Source: Rhizodiscina lignyota
Taxonomy: Eukaryota; Ascomycota; Dothideomycetes; Aulographales; Rhizodiscinaceae
Assembly (NCBI GenBank): GCA_010015805.1
Contig: ML978139.1
Coordinates: 310,001-374,000 of the forward strand
Reading direction: 5' to 3'
Length of the DNA stretch: 64,000 nt
Made by a program: the position numbers and the translations under genes. The stretch's first letter is position 1. Each line of letters starts with the position of its first letter. The notes under the pieces were generated by a model. The model saw nothing but the letters and a program-made list of their open reading frames with translations. It did not search any database and was not told where the DNA came from. This document shows positions 51,108-61,509 of the stretch, piece by piece.

Positions 51108-51650
51108 TCATTCCAGAATCCGGTTCATCCTGGACATGTCCGGTAGAGGGATCCCAGCGGCCCTCTCGAAGTCCCAGACCTTTTGCAAAGCGTCGTCGTC
51201 CTGGTTGACAATTCTCCGACCTGTACTGGCAGTGTCTCCTGCCTGAAACTTTGCTGCCACCTCTCGCACCTGAGCCTCGCTCATGCGGATAACATTATCC
51301 CCGTAAACGATAACCTCGAGTGCCCAGTAGTCAGCAGCTGGAAGCGCATGCTTTGCCTTCGCCCGCTGCTTGCGCCAGAAGTTCAAAGTGTGGTTGTAGA
51401 GGAATGGAGCTGTACCAAAGCACTGGAACTCGCACTTGGTACGGTGGCCAATGCAGTGAAGGTTATCGCATTTCCAAGGACCAGCAGAGGCCCTGGTGTA
51501 GCAACCACCTGTGCAGGCTGGACCTTCAAACATGATGTGCTGGCATCGCATCATCTCGGGGACTGCAGCAACATTGACATCGACACCGTTGATGCGCCAC
51601 GTCGTAGTGGTGTTGGCACTAGACCATTCAGGGTGCCAGTAATCGCTCAT
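51108..51650 (-). CDS. Cys/His-module orphan protein, paralog 3
   Basis: Not recognised; 180 aa, single exon. N-terminus TTTTWRINGVDVNVAAVPEM resembles the leaders of paralogs 5 and 6 (FLINGVEEP, IINGQFENP), showing that an INGxx strand precedes the module. Module residues: C36, H38, C46, C50, C61, C66, H69, C77, with an extra C73; core WKCDNLHCIGHRTKCEFQCF. Second block LPAADYWALEVIVYGDNVIR; third block GRRIVNQDDDALQKVWDFER. No signal peptide. Confidence 0.85.
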   Translation of the reverse strand: MSDYWHPEWSSANTTTTWRINGVDVNVAAVPEMMRCQHIMFEGPACTGGCYTRASAGPWKCDNLHCIGHRTKCEFQCFGTAPFLYNHTLNFWRKQRAKAKHALPAADYWALEVIVYGDNVIRMSEAQVREVAAKFQAGDTASTGRRIVNQDDDALQKVWDFERAAGIPLPDMSRMNRILE

Positions 51651-51815
51651 GCTTGATCGATGAAAGTAGAATAAGTTGGTAATCTAGTGAACCGAAAGAG
51701 GTCTCGAGTGGTATTACCAAGTGACTTGCTTGCTTATAGAACTTCTAGCATAGAGGAAGAGTAGTAGACCGAAGACAAGAAACCGCCCTTCTTTTATACC
51801 TTGACACGTTAACCT

Positions 51816-52420
51816 TCAATGCCCTCTTATGACCCCACCGTTACGCAGAGCGCCTAGATCCATTGCCGCATTGCCGGTACATTCTGCCTTCGCGGATGCC
51901 TCCTTAGGTACTCTATAGGCGCGTAAGCAGGCCGAGTCTCCGTAATTCCCTAATCTCGCGACCTCCACAAGCGCCCTCGCCGCGTACCAATCCGTCACAA
52001 CCTGCCTGCCTATTGCCGTGATGGTTGGATCTGCCTCCTCGTACATCCTCGCGAGCATTGACCACTCGATATTAGGAAAGTGCCTTCACTCCGAGACCTC
52101 CTGAGCAAGTGTCCGTCGGCGATGATCTCGAGTGCACATTTTCCGGCCTCGGGAAGCAGTTCGGTGGTGCGCGCGCGAGTTTTAGTCCATCTTCCGGCTT
52201 CACGATTGGCGTAGAGGCATGGTTGGGGCCGAGGCACTGCTAGCCATACTTAACGAGAGAGCTGAAAGCTTTCGAGGTCTATATAGAATAGAAGACTTCT
52301 TGGGGTGTCCAACGTAGTGCGGATTTTCATATTCCCAAAGGCCGCCTGGAGAAGGCTGCTATCAGCCCTTCCTACAGAGTGGGCCATCTCGGGGATCTAT
52401 TATGACACCGCCACGAGCCT
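51816..52420 (-). pseudogene. Decayed paralog 4 of the Cys/His-module family
   Basis: Segments of the module follow one another in the right order but in different frames: DGPLCRKG then two stops where GCY is expected; WEYENPHYVGHPKK where the family has W-x-C-x-N-x-x-C-x-G-H, both cysteines being Tyr codons; QCLGPN; then RTTELLPEAGKCALEIIADG; and finally GRQVVTDWYAARALVEVARL. At least two frameshifts and two stops. Cys-to-Tyr requires G-to-A changes on the coding strand, the kind left by RIP or cytosine deamination, though random decay can also do it. The last frame stays open to 51816. Confidence 0.75.
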
Positions 52421-52924
52421 CCGGGTGAAGGAGTATAGCAGCCGGCGTTGCTAGCCGCTCCACTTCCTTGCTAATCGCAAAAATGGAGGTCAGCAGAGAT
52501 CGAATTCCGAGACTCGTCGTGCTCCATTCATATCAATATACCACGTCTGGTACTCCCCCGCAGAGAATATTTTGCTTGATGAAATCCATTGGGGATAAGT
52601 GTGAGATTTTTTGGAGAGCTTAATAAATGGCCGAACTAGACAAAAGTAGTAAAATGAGAAAAATGGAACATTTATACTTCCCGAAAAAAGAATATGACGC
52701 AAAAGCCTTCACAGGAAGTCAAGAAAGGTATCGTTTTAAGCGCCAGGTGGAAGCATGGACCTCATGACGATATCTCTTCCAAGCCTTGAGCGCCCTTTGA
52801 GAATATGTCCCATGACGATAGCTCTCTTTCCCACGTCTAATCGGCAGCTGAAACCATGTCTCACGACAATACGTCTTTCCCGCCTCTGGTGGCGTTCCAA
52901 GCCACGATCGATACGCATGCACGT
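52421..52924. other. Intergenic region in the paralog cluster
   Basis: About 500 bp. Short minus-strand frames (60-70 codons) near 52490-52928 have no similarity to the module. Confidence 0.4.
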
Positions 52925-53434
52925 TCAAGCTCGCCCTCGCAGCCTCGCCTCACTTACCATCCACACTGCCGCCCCCAAATCAGTGACCACCTCCGTAGGT
53001 ATACTCGGATGTCCATGACGATACATATCAGCAACATAAGTCCACAACTCCGGATCGTGCCTAAGATCTATCTGTTTCAACCACCCATCACATATCAGTT
53101 CTAGCGCCCAAGATCCGGCAGATGGCAGCACTGTAGTCGCCTGTTGGCGCAAACTACGCCATTGGCGTTCGTACACATGGTTCCATGAATTGAGGCCAAT
53201 GCATTGGAAGTCGTAGCGCCACTCGTGGCCAGCGCAGTACGGGTTATGGCATTTGTAAGGGCCACCGGCAGAGGGGGCATAGCAGCCATTGTGTTCGCAG
53301 GCGTGCCCGACGTACTGGAGATGGTAGCACCTGACTTGTGGTGGAACGTTGTCGGGATTTTCGAATTGTCCATTGATGATGTAGAGCGCTCCCTCGGCGG
53401 CCCCTTCCCACCTTGGGGGATTTGGATCTATCAT
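52925..53434 (-). CDS. Cys/His-module orphan protein, paralog 5
   Basis: Not recognised; 169 aa from ATG 53434 (MIDPNPPRWEGAAEGALYII). An in-frame ATG at 53605 adds 57 residues with no counterpart and is less likely. Module residues: C36, H38, C46, C51, C62, C67, H70, C78; core YKCHNPYCAGHEWRYDFQC. Second block LPSAGSWALELICDGWLKQI; third block TEVVTDLGAAVWMVSEARL. Divergent from paralog 6, with 450 bp between their starts, so they may share a promoter region. Confidence 0.85.
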   Translation of the reverse strand: MIDPNPPRWEGAAEGALYIINGQFENPDNVPPQVRCYHLQYVGHACEHNGCYAPSAGGPYKCHNPYCAGHEWRYDFQCIGLNSWNHVYERQWRSLRQQATTVLPSAGSWALELICDGWLKQIDLRHDPELWTYVADMYRHGHPSIPTEVVTDLGAAVWMVSEARLRGRA

Positions 53435-53884
53435 ACGCGACACCCTGGGAGACGAGGAATTTTCAGAAAGTTGAGGATGTTGCAGGGTTGCTAATAGTTT
53501 AACGGTGATGTGTGGAAACAACTGAGCTGGCACTTGGGGAACATCAATTAAATAGAGACCTGGAAGATCTGTTGAGCCGTAATGACGACCGTTGGGTATA
53601 TTCATAGGTGTATAAGGGGTTCGTTATCAAGTTCGTGGCCTCCAAAGTCGCCGTACAGAGCCGAGCAAAGTTTCGTTGACCCTTTCCGTGACAATGTTGA
53701 TATCACAGATATGTGTTAGCGCTCTGTGGAACGATCAGGGGTCATACGTACCGAAGTCTCCCAGTCATAGTGACCTTGATAAATTCCTCACATCGTTTCC
53801 CACATTAACAGTATCCCCAAGCCTCGCTCTCGGTCGTAGCTTTGTCGTGGATCTCAGGCGATTATCCTTTACTTAATTAGCAAG
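53435..53884. promoter_or_regulatory. Divergent region between paralogs 5 and 6
   Basis: 450 bp between opposite starts; no defined element identified. Confidence 0.35.
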
Positions 53885-55834
53885 ATGTGGAGAACAGCAG
53901 CCTCAACCCAAACCTTCCTCATTAACGGCGTGGAAGAGCCCATATCAACCTTCCCTCATGACGCTAATGTCCGCTGCGCGCACATCCTCAACGGGAGTCG
54001 TGGCTGTCAGCATGGCTGCTACCAGACGCACGAAGATATGCGCGGCGACATGCCCCTCAACTGGTATTGCAATAACGTATACTGCAGCGGCCATCCATCG
54101 AAGTATTATGTGCAGTGCTGCGGCACAACGCCTTGGATTTGTGCCGAGAGAGCGCAATCAGCAATAGATCTATCAGGCGTAGCCGATACCCTCTTGCCGG
54201 GGTGTGATGGTTGGGGTCTGGAGATTATCTGCGATGGATACGCTGACTATCTTGAAAGCGCGGACCATATCCAAGAGGTTGCCATGGGGTATGCTACCGG
54301 GGAGGAAGAGTATGTCGGTGATGGCGCGGTTGTATCCGACTTTCAGGCAGCTGCGCAAGAGGTTGAAAGGTTTAGAGCGAACATGCCGCAATGGTTGAAG
54401 GCTATGGTGCCTGTTCAAGATCGGAGACGAGGTATCGTTCCACAGGAGCTATTGGGTGCAGGCGAAGCACACCAAGTTGGCGGGCAATTGAATAACGTAT
54501 TTGGCGGGAACAACGATGGCCACAGTTTCGATGGAAATGAATTGGGACTGTCGACTACAGAGCACATGACTCGTAATCAGCACATCAGGGGTACTCGGCC
54601 ATCCGCTTCCAATCAAAACCTTGGTGATCCAGGCATAAGAGTCTATGGCCATGGACTTGCTGGCGATGACCCAGAGGTACCGGAGCATGAAGGCGAGTAT
54701 GGCAATGACCCAGATGAGGACGAGGAGGAGGACGGAGAGCAAGACGAAGAGGAAGAGGGTGACGATCAAGAAGGCCAGTCCAGTGGCGAAGACGAGCGTC
54801 AAGCGATTGCTGAATCTCTCAAGGCAGCAAAGGCGGAAAAGGCCGCTGCCACTCGAAGGCAGGCTGAGTTGGAAGCTGAAGAACAACAACAGCTTGAAGA
54901 GATCCAAAGAGTAAGCAGAGAGGAAGCGGTGAGAGCGAGACGTGAGGCAGATATGAGAGATCGCATGGAAGAAGAAGCCTTTATGGCAGAACAAATTAGA
55001 ATGATTGAGGAGCAGGGACGAAAGGAAGAAGCGGCCTTTGCCAAAAACCGAAGAAAGTATGGAGAGATCGAAGCCGCGAAGCAGCAGAAACTAGATGACG
55101 CACAGCTCTTGGAAAATCTTAGGCGGATTGAATTGAGGGAGAAGGAGGAGAAGGAGAAGAGAGAATCTGAAGAAATGGAGATGATACGCCAGACGATTAA
55201 GCAAAGTCTGAAAACGACCGAGACACCTAAACAGAGTGGCACAAACAATGCTCCGAAGTCTAAACAGCGCCCCAGAATGAATGTTGAAGAGCGTCGAACC
55301 AGTAGTGGGGCGCACGCTGTATCTGCTTCCCCAGCGAAACCAGCAAGTCGCAGAGCTGAAGATCCCAGAGCTTCTGTGAAGCCCTCTGCTCAGCCGCAGC
55401 CGATCAAGTCTAGACCAACAAAAAACGGAGCATTGCTTAAGGCTCTCAAGGTACACACCACGAGTGCCTCGAAGCCTGCTTCAAATAATCCAAATTCATT
55501 GCGTCAGCCAAAGACCAAGGCCTCGAACACTCTAACTGTCTCTCAGACTCAGACGAGTATAGTAACGACAACGGTCATGAAAAGCTCCGACATCGCATCT
55601 CGTACATTTGGGAAAGCAAAGAAGACTACCAAAGATGCGGCGACGGAGCAGCAGCGGCTGGGATCTGCGACAACTCCAGATCCTTTGCTGGACGGAACCC
55701 GTGAACAAGCACCGCAACATCCATGGCGTGAAGCCGAGGCTAAGCTAGGTCTTCTCCATAATGAGCATGATAGTCTCCCAGGATACAGTGAAATGGCTGC
55801 TCCTGGAATGAGTATCGAGGCCGACTATGAGTGA
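53885..55834 (+). CDS. Cys/His-module protein fused to UIM-like/coiled-coil region, paralog 6 (649 aa)
   Basis: Single exon. Residues 1-170 are the family module: FLINGVEEPI leader, C31, H33, C41, C45, C62, C67, H70, C78 (plus C79), LPGCDGWGLEIICDGYADYL, and AVVSDFQAAAQEVERFRAN. Residues about 170-265 are Gly/Asn-rich linker; 262-300 is acidic. Residues 302-316 (GEDERQAIAESLKAA) match the ubiquitin-interacting-motif pattern of acidic patch, then A-I-x-x-S-L. Residues 317-425 form a long Glu/Arg/Lys-rich helix, likely coiled coil. Residues 428-446 (SEEMEMIRQTIKQSLKTTE) are a second UIM-like segment. The tail is Lys/Ser/Thr-rich and ends with LPGYSEM, an LPxY-like motif. Known: UIMs bind ubiquitin. 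Inferred: a ubiquitin-linked adaptor whose reader or metal module is the shared domain. Confidence 0.85.
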   Translation: MWRTAASTQTFLINGVEEPISTFPHDANVRCAHILNGSRGCQHGCYQTHEDMRGDMPLNWYCNNVYCSGHPSKYYVQCCGTTPWICAERAQSAIDLSGVADTLLPGCDGWGLEIICDGYADYLESADHIQEVAMGYATGEEEYVGDGAVVSDFQAAAQEVERFRANMPQWLKAMVPVQDRRRGIVPQELLGAGEAHQVGGQLNNVFGGNNDGHSFDGNELGLSTTEHMTRNQHIRGTRPSASNQNLGDPGIRVYGHGLAGDDPEVPEHEGEYGNDPDEDEEEDGEQDEEEEGDDQEGQSSGEDERQAIAESLKAAKAEKAAATRRQAELEAEEQQQLEEIQRVSREEAVRARREADMRDRMEEEAFMAEQIRMIEEQGRKEEAAFAKNRRKYGEIEAAKQQKLDDAQLLENLRRIELREKEEKEKRESEEMEMIRQTIKQSLKTTETPKQSGTNNAPKSKQRPRMNVEERRTSSGAHAVSASPAKPASRRAEDPRASVKPSAQPQPIKSRPTKNGALLKALKVHTTSASKPASNNPNSLRQPKTKASNTLTVSQTQTSIVTTTVMKSSDIASRTFGKAKKTTKDAATEQQRLGSATTPDPLLDGTREQAPQHPWREAEAKLGLLHNEHDSLPGYSEMAAPGMSIEADYE

Positions 55835-58078
55835 GATGCTAAGGATTGTGGACTGCGTACGAATTTGTAAGAAAGACATTGGCGAGGTCGAGATCAACGG
55901 ATTCAAGCTTGTTGCCGAGAATAGCTCGGAATTGATGTACCAGGAAAGACAGAATAACGATAGTTGCGATAAAATAGTATTGCCCAGGTGGCTCGGCCCG
56001 TCTATCCTCTCGGTCATCTAACGCATCTAAGTCAGATAGCCTTTCGCTCGAGATGATCAGAACGAAACTGGGGCTGTTGACGGGATTCCGAGAAGAGTCA
56101 ATACCAATTTAAGAATTACGAAAATACCAGCTTTGTCAAGTCGAAGAAGTGAATGGTGAATTTGAGATCAGCTTAGGCGTGCGTGCTAAAGGTTCCACTC
56201 CAAAGGCTCTATGTCCGATAGCCTGTTTCGTATTAGTTATTGCTAATTCAGGACTGTATCCACTACCGAGACCACCAAATTCGGGGGACGGTCTGAGAAT
56301 CCGTCCTCTCTGCCGACCGAAGGCAGGAAAGACGGGATCGAAGATGGAGCTAGAGGCGATAAACGGCAGCACCATCCGGTATTCGCGGCAGGCCGACATA
56401 TGGTGTGCGAAAAGCTTCAGTCCGGTGGTCACTGGCGCCGCGAGATGGTTCCTAAAGGGGGTGCTGAAGGATTACGTGGACTCAATAGAAGTGCAGAGGG
56501 GGAAGTGCAGCATGGGGATCCGACTGATAGACCGACCCCAAAGGTCACTCTAAGTCAAGAAGAGGTCGTGTTACTCCCGGCACTCTGGGCCAGACAGTGA
56601 CGAATGGGAGGAACGAGATGCGATCGGACGGTTCCTCGACGGAGGCTGGTGCTGACCTTGCTGGGAACAGGATTGCTGGGAACAGGATTGCGGCACTGGC
56701 GTTGTGCGTTGTGCCAAGGAAAAGCTTAGCCTTACTTATTTCGACGTCCTATTGCATCATCGCTTCACCACTGCCCTCTTTGTCTGTGTCTTCCGCGGCC
56801 TCTCGCGGTGCGATGTCTTTATCTTGCCGAGTCTCAGATGCTTCCGTTCTATCGAACGTGCGACACGTACCTGATGCGAAGTGCCGCGGACAGGAATGAT
56901 ATGTGTCTCACCCACGCCGTTCACTGCTGGGATCAGGCACTCAGCGCCTGATCTCCTTCAGGCATGGCTCGTCCACACTACCGCCAGCATTCGACCAATC
57001 TGGCGCACTTCACCCCGCCAAACGAGTATTCCTCCGCAATTGGGCCTACGCTTGACGCTGCAGACGCTGGATCCGTGAGTGCAGAGTAGTTTTCGCTCGA
57101 CGTCTTATACAACATACCTGAGATCGAAGTCGGAGTGGGCCAGAAGATGATGAAGATCTCGGCAATTGGGCAGCGTAGCCCAGGCACGTGCGCGGGACGA
57201 TGAGCGAATCGTTTCGCCAGCGTGAGGCTACAAAACTCGAAACTCTTCCTTGACAGCGTCCCGTCCGCGCCGTCGCACCCCGGCCGACGCCTGCGCTATC
57301 TCTGCACTCTGATGCGCTCGATGCGCTCGTGCGTGTACCGTGTCGCTTTTAGCCAATTGTGACGCCATGGCCCAGCTGAGCTGGACCGTCTTTTAAGGCC
57401 CTGTTCGCTCGTGAGGCGGTGCGGGCAAAGCTTCTTATATCACATCATCGACATGCATTCAGTATATGAGTACCTTCGCGCTCGCATTTCCTCATCCTGA
57501 ATCCGTTACTATACCAATGGGGAATACATCTCATTTGTCGTAAATTTAGTGTTAATTCCTTCTACTTGCGCCCCCGGTTGGCGTACCGAACTGACTCAAG
57601 ACGACTGAATTGCGGCAATGTTACAGCGAGATTTACGTCCTTCTGCTTGAGCAACTCGCCGACGCTGAGCTGAGCTCTGATACGTCGGTTCTAGCTGTCG
57701 AGGCACGAAATCTGATATAACATCGTCGTTCTGGAAATAGCCAATTCGGGCCACAATAACGGCGCGGTAACCACGGCGCAGCGCTGCTGACAATCTCAAG
57801 GGAGATGCGATGGCGCGGTGGTTCATAAAGAGACGGGGCAGCTTCTTTGTTCATATCGATCCACAACCAAGGCCATGGTGACGCCTCACTGATGTGATCA
57901 GATAAAGAGATACGGCATCACCCTTAACACAAAGGTCCAGCCATCCGCCAACCAATCCGAGCCGATTGTGAGGAGCAACCACACAAAGAAAAATACATAA
58001 CACAGTCTCACCAATTAATCTCAAAGATTTATTGGAATACTCTCCCACCTATCTTCAATTCCACTCGTTACTCCACCA
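55835..58078. other. Gene-poor region, about 2.2 kb
   Basis: No supportable gene. Contains a direct duplication of GCTGGGAACAGGATT near 56660-56690 and a short GATGCGCTC duplication near 57310. A 134-codon plus frame at 56149-56553 has no recognised features. Confidence 0.45.
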
Positions 58079-59920
58079 ATGCCAATGGCAACTCTTCGAA
58101 GTCCTTCGCTAAGGTCTTTCCCCGCATCTTGTCTAATGGCGTCCCCATCGTCTGTCTTGTTACTGTTGTTTACCCTACTCACCATCTTCTCAACACCCTC
58201 CTCTGCGAAACCTTATCCATCCGCTTCAGCTTCTCCAGAGGCTCGTCCTTGGGCAAAACCATGGCCGCATCCGAATCCTTTGGCTGCAGCTGCGGCGCCG
58301 TCGCAGAGCAACACCTTCCAGTATGATGTTATCATCTACGGCGGCACTCCGGCGGCAATCAGCGCAGCAGTCCAAGTCAAGCGCATGGGCAAGACTGTTG
58401 CTATAGTCAACCCCGACGAGCATCTTGGTGGACTCACAAGCTCTGGCTTGGGCTGGACGGATTCCAAAAATGGCAACGCGATTGGCGGGATTGCGCGCGA
58501 ATTCTATAGCGCAGTCTACAAACACTATCTCTCCGACTCAGCTTGGATCCAAATGCCACGCCAGGAATACGTCGACATGAAAGTTTCCGCGCAACCTGGT
58601 CCCGCTGTCGACGGCGACAAGGAGATACAATGGACGTTTGAGCCCAAAGTGGCCGAGTCCATCTTCAAATCGTGGATCAATGACAACAATATCCCCGTCT
58701 ACAATGAGCACCTAGACCGATCGAGTGGAAGTGTCTCCAAGTCAGGCACCACAATCAAGGGCTTCAAGACTTTGTCTGGAAAGACGTTCAACGGCAATAT
58801 GTTCATCGATGCCGGCTACGAAGGTGACCTGATGGATGCAGCTGGCATCTCATTTAGCGTCGGTCGTGACAGCGCTTCTGTCTACGGAGAAAGTGCAGGC
58901 GGCCAGCGCGTCGCCGTTAACGATGGATACGAAGGCGTGGATCCGTACAAGACGAAGGGCAACTCGAAGAGTGGCCTTCTACTCGGAATCCAAGATACTC
59001 TCTCATCACCCCTGCCGCAAGGCTTCACGGGATCAGCAGATGACCTTCGCATCCAGTCTTTCAACTACCGCCTCTGTCTCACACATGATCCGGGTAACAA
59101 GATCGTCGTCACCAAGCCCGCCGGCTACCATGACTCCAACTACGAGCTCCTGCTTCGACTAATCGAAGCCGGCCACAACGCGTCCTTCACAGCTGATCCA
59201 ATGCCAAACCGCAAGACCGACTCGAACTCAGAAGGCAAAGTGAGCTTCGACCTCGTCGGCGGCAACTTCAACGAGGCCACTCATGAGACATATCCCACGG
59301 CAAGCTACGATGAGCGCAAGGCAATGATCGACGCCCACAAGAAATACCAGCAAGGTATCCTGTGGACACTTCAGAACCATCCACGCATCCCCGCCGAACA
59401 GCGCAAGAAGAATGCAGAATGGGGCTACGCAAAAGACGAGTTCACGTCCAACAACAACTGGCCCTATTCTATCTACGTCCGTGAATCACGCCGCATGAAC
59501 GGCATGCATGTCCTAACCCAACAGGACGTGCAGAACCGTGCTGGCTACATCGGCGACGCCGTCGCCGGCCTGGGCTCGTACAACCTCGACTCGCACGTCG
59601 TGCGCCGCGTCGTTATGGGCGACCAAATCTACGACGAAGGCTGGTTCTACATCAGAGAAGGCTCGACACCATTCCCCATCCCATACCAAGCCATCTTGCC
59701 GCAGGCAGACGAGGCGACCAACCTGCTCAACCCGGTCACGCTGTCGGCAACGCATGTCGGCTTCTCTGCCGTGCGCATGGAGCCGACGTTCATGGTGCTG
59801 GGCCAGAGCGCGGGCACAGCGGCCGTACTGGCGATCCAGCAGGGCTGTACAGTGCAAGATGTCGATCGGAAGAAGCTGAATAGTCGGCTGAAGAGCGACA
59901 AGCAGAAGGTTAGCTACTAG
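58079..59920 (+). CDS. Secreted FAD-dependent oxidoreductase
   Basis: Single exon, 613 aa. Seen: an N-terminal region with a hydrophobic stretch (SSVLLLLFTLLTIFSTPSSA) consistent with a signal peptide, used from ATG 58079 or more simply from ATG 58136 (MASPSSVLLL); a Pro/Ala-rich linker; then the FAD-binding Rossmann start YDVIIYGGTPAAISAAVQVK, AIVNPDEHLGGLTSSGLGWT, FIDAGYEGDLMDAAG; and a C-terminal GFSAVRMEPTFMVLGQSAGT FAD-closing motif. This order fits the FAD-dependent oxidoreductase family that includes bacterial xanthan-lyase-associated proteins, common in secretomes of plant-associated fungi. Substrate unknown; a role in polysaccharide or sugar oxidation is a guess. Confidence 0.88.
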   Translation: MPMATLRSPSLRSFPASCLMASPSSVLLLLFTLLTIFSTPSSAKPYPSASASPEARPWAKPWPHPNPLAAAAAPSQSNTFQYDVIIYGGTPAAISAAVQVKRMGKTVAIVNPDEHLGGLTSSGLGWTDSKNGNAIGGIAREFYSAVYKHYLSDSAWIQMPRQEYVDMKVSAQPGPAVDGDKEIQWTFEPKVAESIFKSWINDNNIPVYNEHLDRSSGSVSKSGTTIKGFKTLSGKTFNGNMFIDAGYEGDLMDAAGISFSVGRDSASVYGESAGGQRVAVNDGYEGVDPYKTKGNSKSGLLLGIQDTLSSPLPQGFTGSADDLRIQSFNYRLCLTHDPGNKIVVTKPAGYHDSNYELLLRLIEAGHNASFTADPMPNRKTDSNSEGKVSFDLVGGNFNEATHETYPTASYDERKAMIDAHKKYQQGILWTLQNHPRIPAEQRKKNAEWGYAKDEFTSNNNWPYSIYVRESRRMNGMHVLTQQDVQNRAGYIGDAVAGLGSYNLDSHVVRRVVMGDQIYDEGWFYIREGSTPFPIPYQAILPQADEATNLLNPVTLSATHVGFSAVRMEPTFMVLGQSAGTAAVLAIQQGCTVQDVDRKKLNSRLKSDKQKVSY

Positions 59921-61509
59921 AGATGATCATTATTGGGAGGCTTTTTGTTTGCATAGCGAGGCGCATTATAGATCTGGGAGATTGTGAGACATGGAGATCA
60001 GATGCTCATCTTTGATCTTTTGGCACGAATTCCCGAATTAAGTGGCAAAGTTGTTATATAACTTTGTAGAAAATGAAACCCTATTTTGAATCAAGGTTCG
60101 GAATGCGTTTCCAAATTATTTGTGAAATTCCACGCTGGACGGAACGTAAGGAGGCTACAACTAAATTCTAGACACAACTTTCTAAGCTACGGTGGGCGAA
60201 AGGCTATTTCACGCAATACCCCCAATTTGGCTGGAGTTTTGAAACGTCCTCCCATGAAACGATCAGTAGTCAAATGAAGACAATAATTTCTCTTTCAGCA
60301 GTACATGATGCTACCATCAATATGGAACGGGGAGACTTCCATCTACCTAAGTATGTCCGGAACCTGGAATATGCTCTAATCTCCATATCACCTTTTGTAC
60401 GGCCTTAGTTTCCTCCAACATCACAGCCCAAATTCATGTCTACATCGAGCTTTTCTTTTAGTCAGTGCTGAAAAGCTGCTTGGTCCAAGTGAGCTTCCTT
60501 ATGTCTTTCACCCGCTCACTTACCAGCGTTGCTATTTGCGTCGCATAGCTCTCGTTAGCCTAATACAGCGTCCGCTTCGGCCCCTACTACTCCCTCGGGC
60601 CCACACAATCGACAAATAGTCGAATCGATCACTGCAATATACCCTAGCGCACCTCCAGATCCGCATCAGGATCATTTAGCTCTCTAGGCTAGCATGGGCT
60701 GCAATAACGACGACGGCAGTGCAGGAGGCCCGCTGCTTCAAGCGATTTTGCTGTCGGGCAGTAGATCTGGATGCGTAAGATAGCCCGGACATACTCCGCT
60801 GAATAGATCACTGATGATGAAATTGTAGTGCATGCGGCGGCCAGGCAGACCAATGGTGTGTCTTCGCAAGCGAGTTGGACGGAACGCAATTTGAGCGGGC
60901 CATCTGTCCCGTTGTCGGCGGATGGAAGTGTGACGGTTCACTGTGCGAGATCCTTTGAGCTCCTTTCTCATTCTTGGCTGATATTGCTCAGACAAGTACG
61001 ATAACGCGACCGACACTTGGAACTAAGCAGTTAGCATGGGTGGTACTGTGGTGTCTACCCTTGCCAGATTCATGTCTCGAGTATGCTCATCTTCTGACAG
61101 TGAAATGGCAGAGGGCGGGGTACCCAGAGGCTGGGGAACGGCAGTCGAATGCCAAGATCAGTGTAGTGGTAGTGTGAACGTACATAGTGAGCACCGTTTC
61201 TAGCTACTTGAGCCGGAATCCTGACTGAGTCTTGGTACAGAATACGTTAACACCACCATTAGACTAGCTGTAGCAGATCCCTCTTTTTCGGACACCCTCG
61301 CGACGAGTGGTAGTAGTGCTACACAATTGAGCACTCCAGATGGCGGTATCACATGGACGATTGCACAGATTAACATCGATAAGACGTCTTTCTCGGTGTT
61401 GTCCTAATTGATGTAAATACGAAGCAAAGATAATCTTGGCTATTGAAATTCAACACTTGGGTATCTCAGAACTCACTATACCGCCCGATCATAGCCCTCC
61501 AAATCAAAG
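59921..61509. other. Gene-poor convergent region, about 1.6 kb
   Basis: Only short chance frames; nothing recognised. Confidence 0.45.

Noticed and set aside
52719-52928. 69-codon minus frame abutting paralog 5
   Set aside because: Lies beyond the paralog 5 stop, shares no motif with the family, and no intron joins it.
56149-56553. 134-codon plus frame in the 55.8-58.0 kb gap
   Set aside because: Contains no domain, signal peptide or splice logic, and nothing resembling the adjacent Cys/His family.
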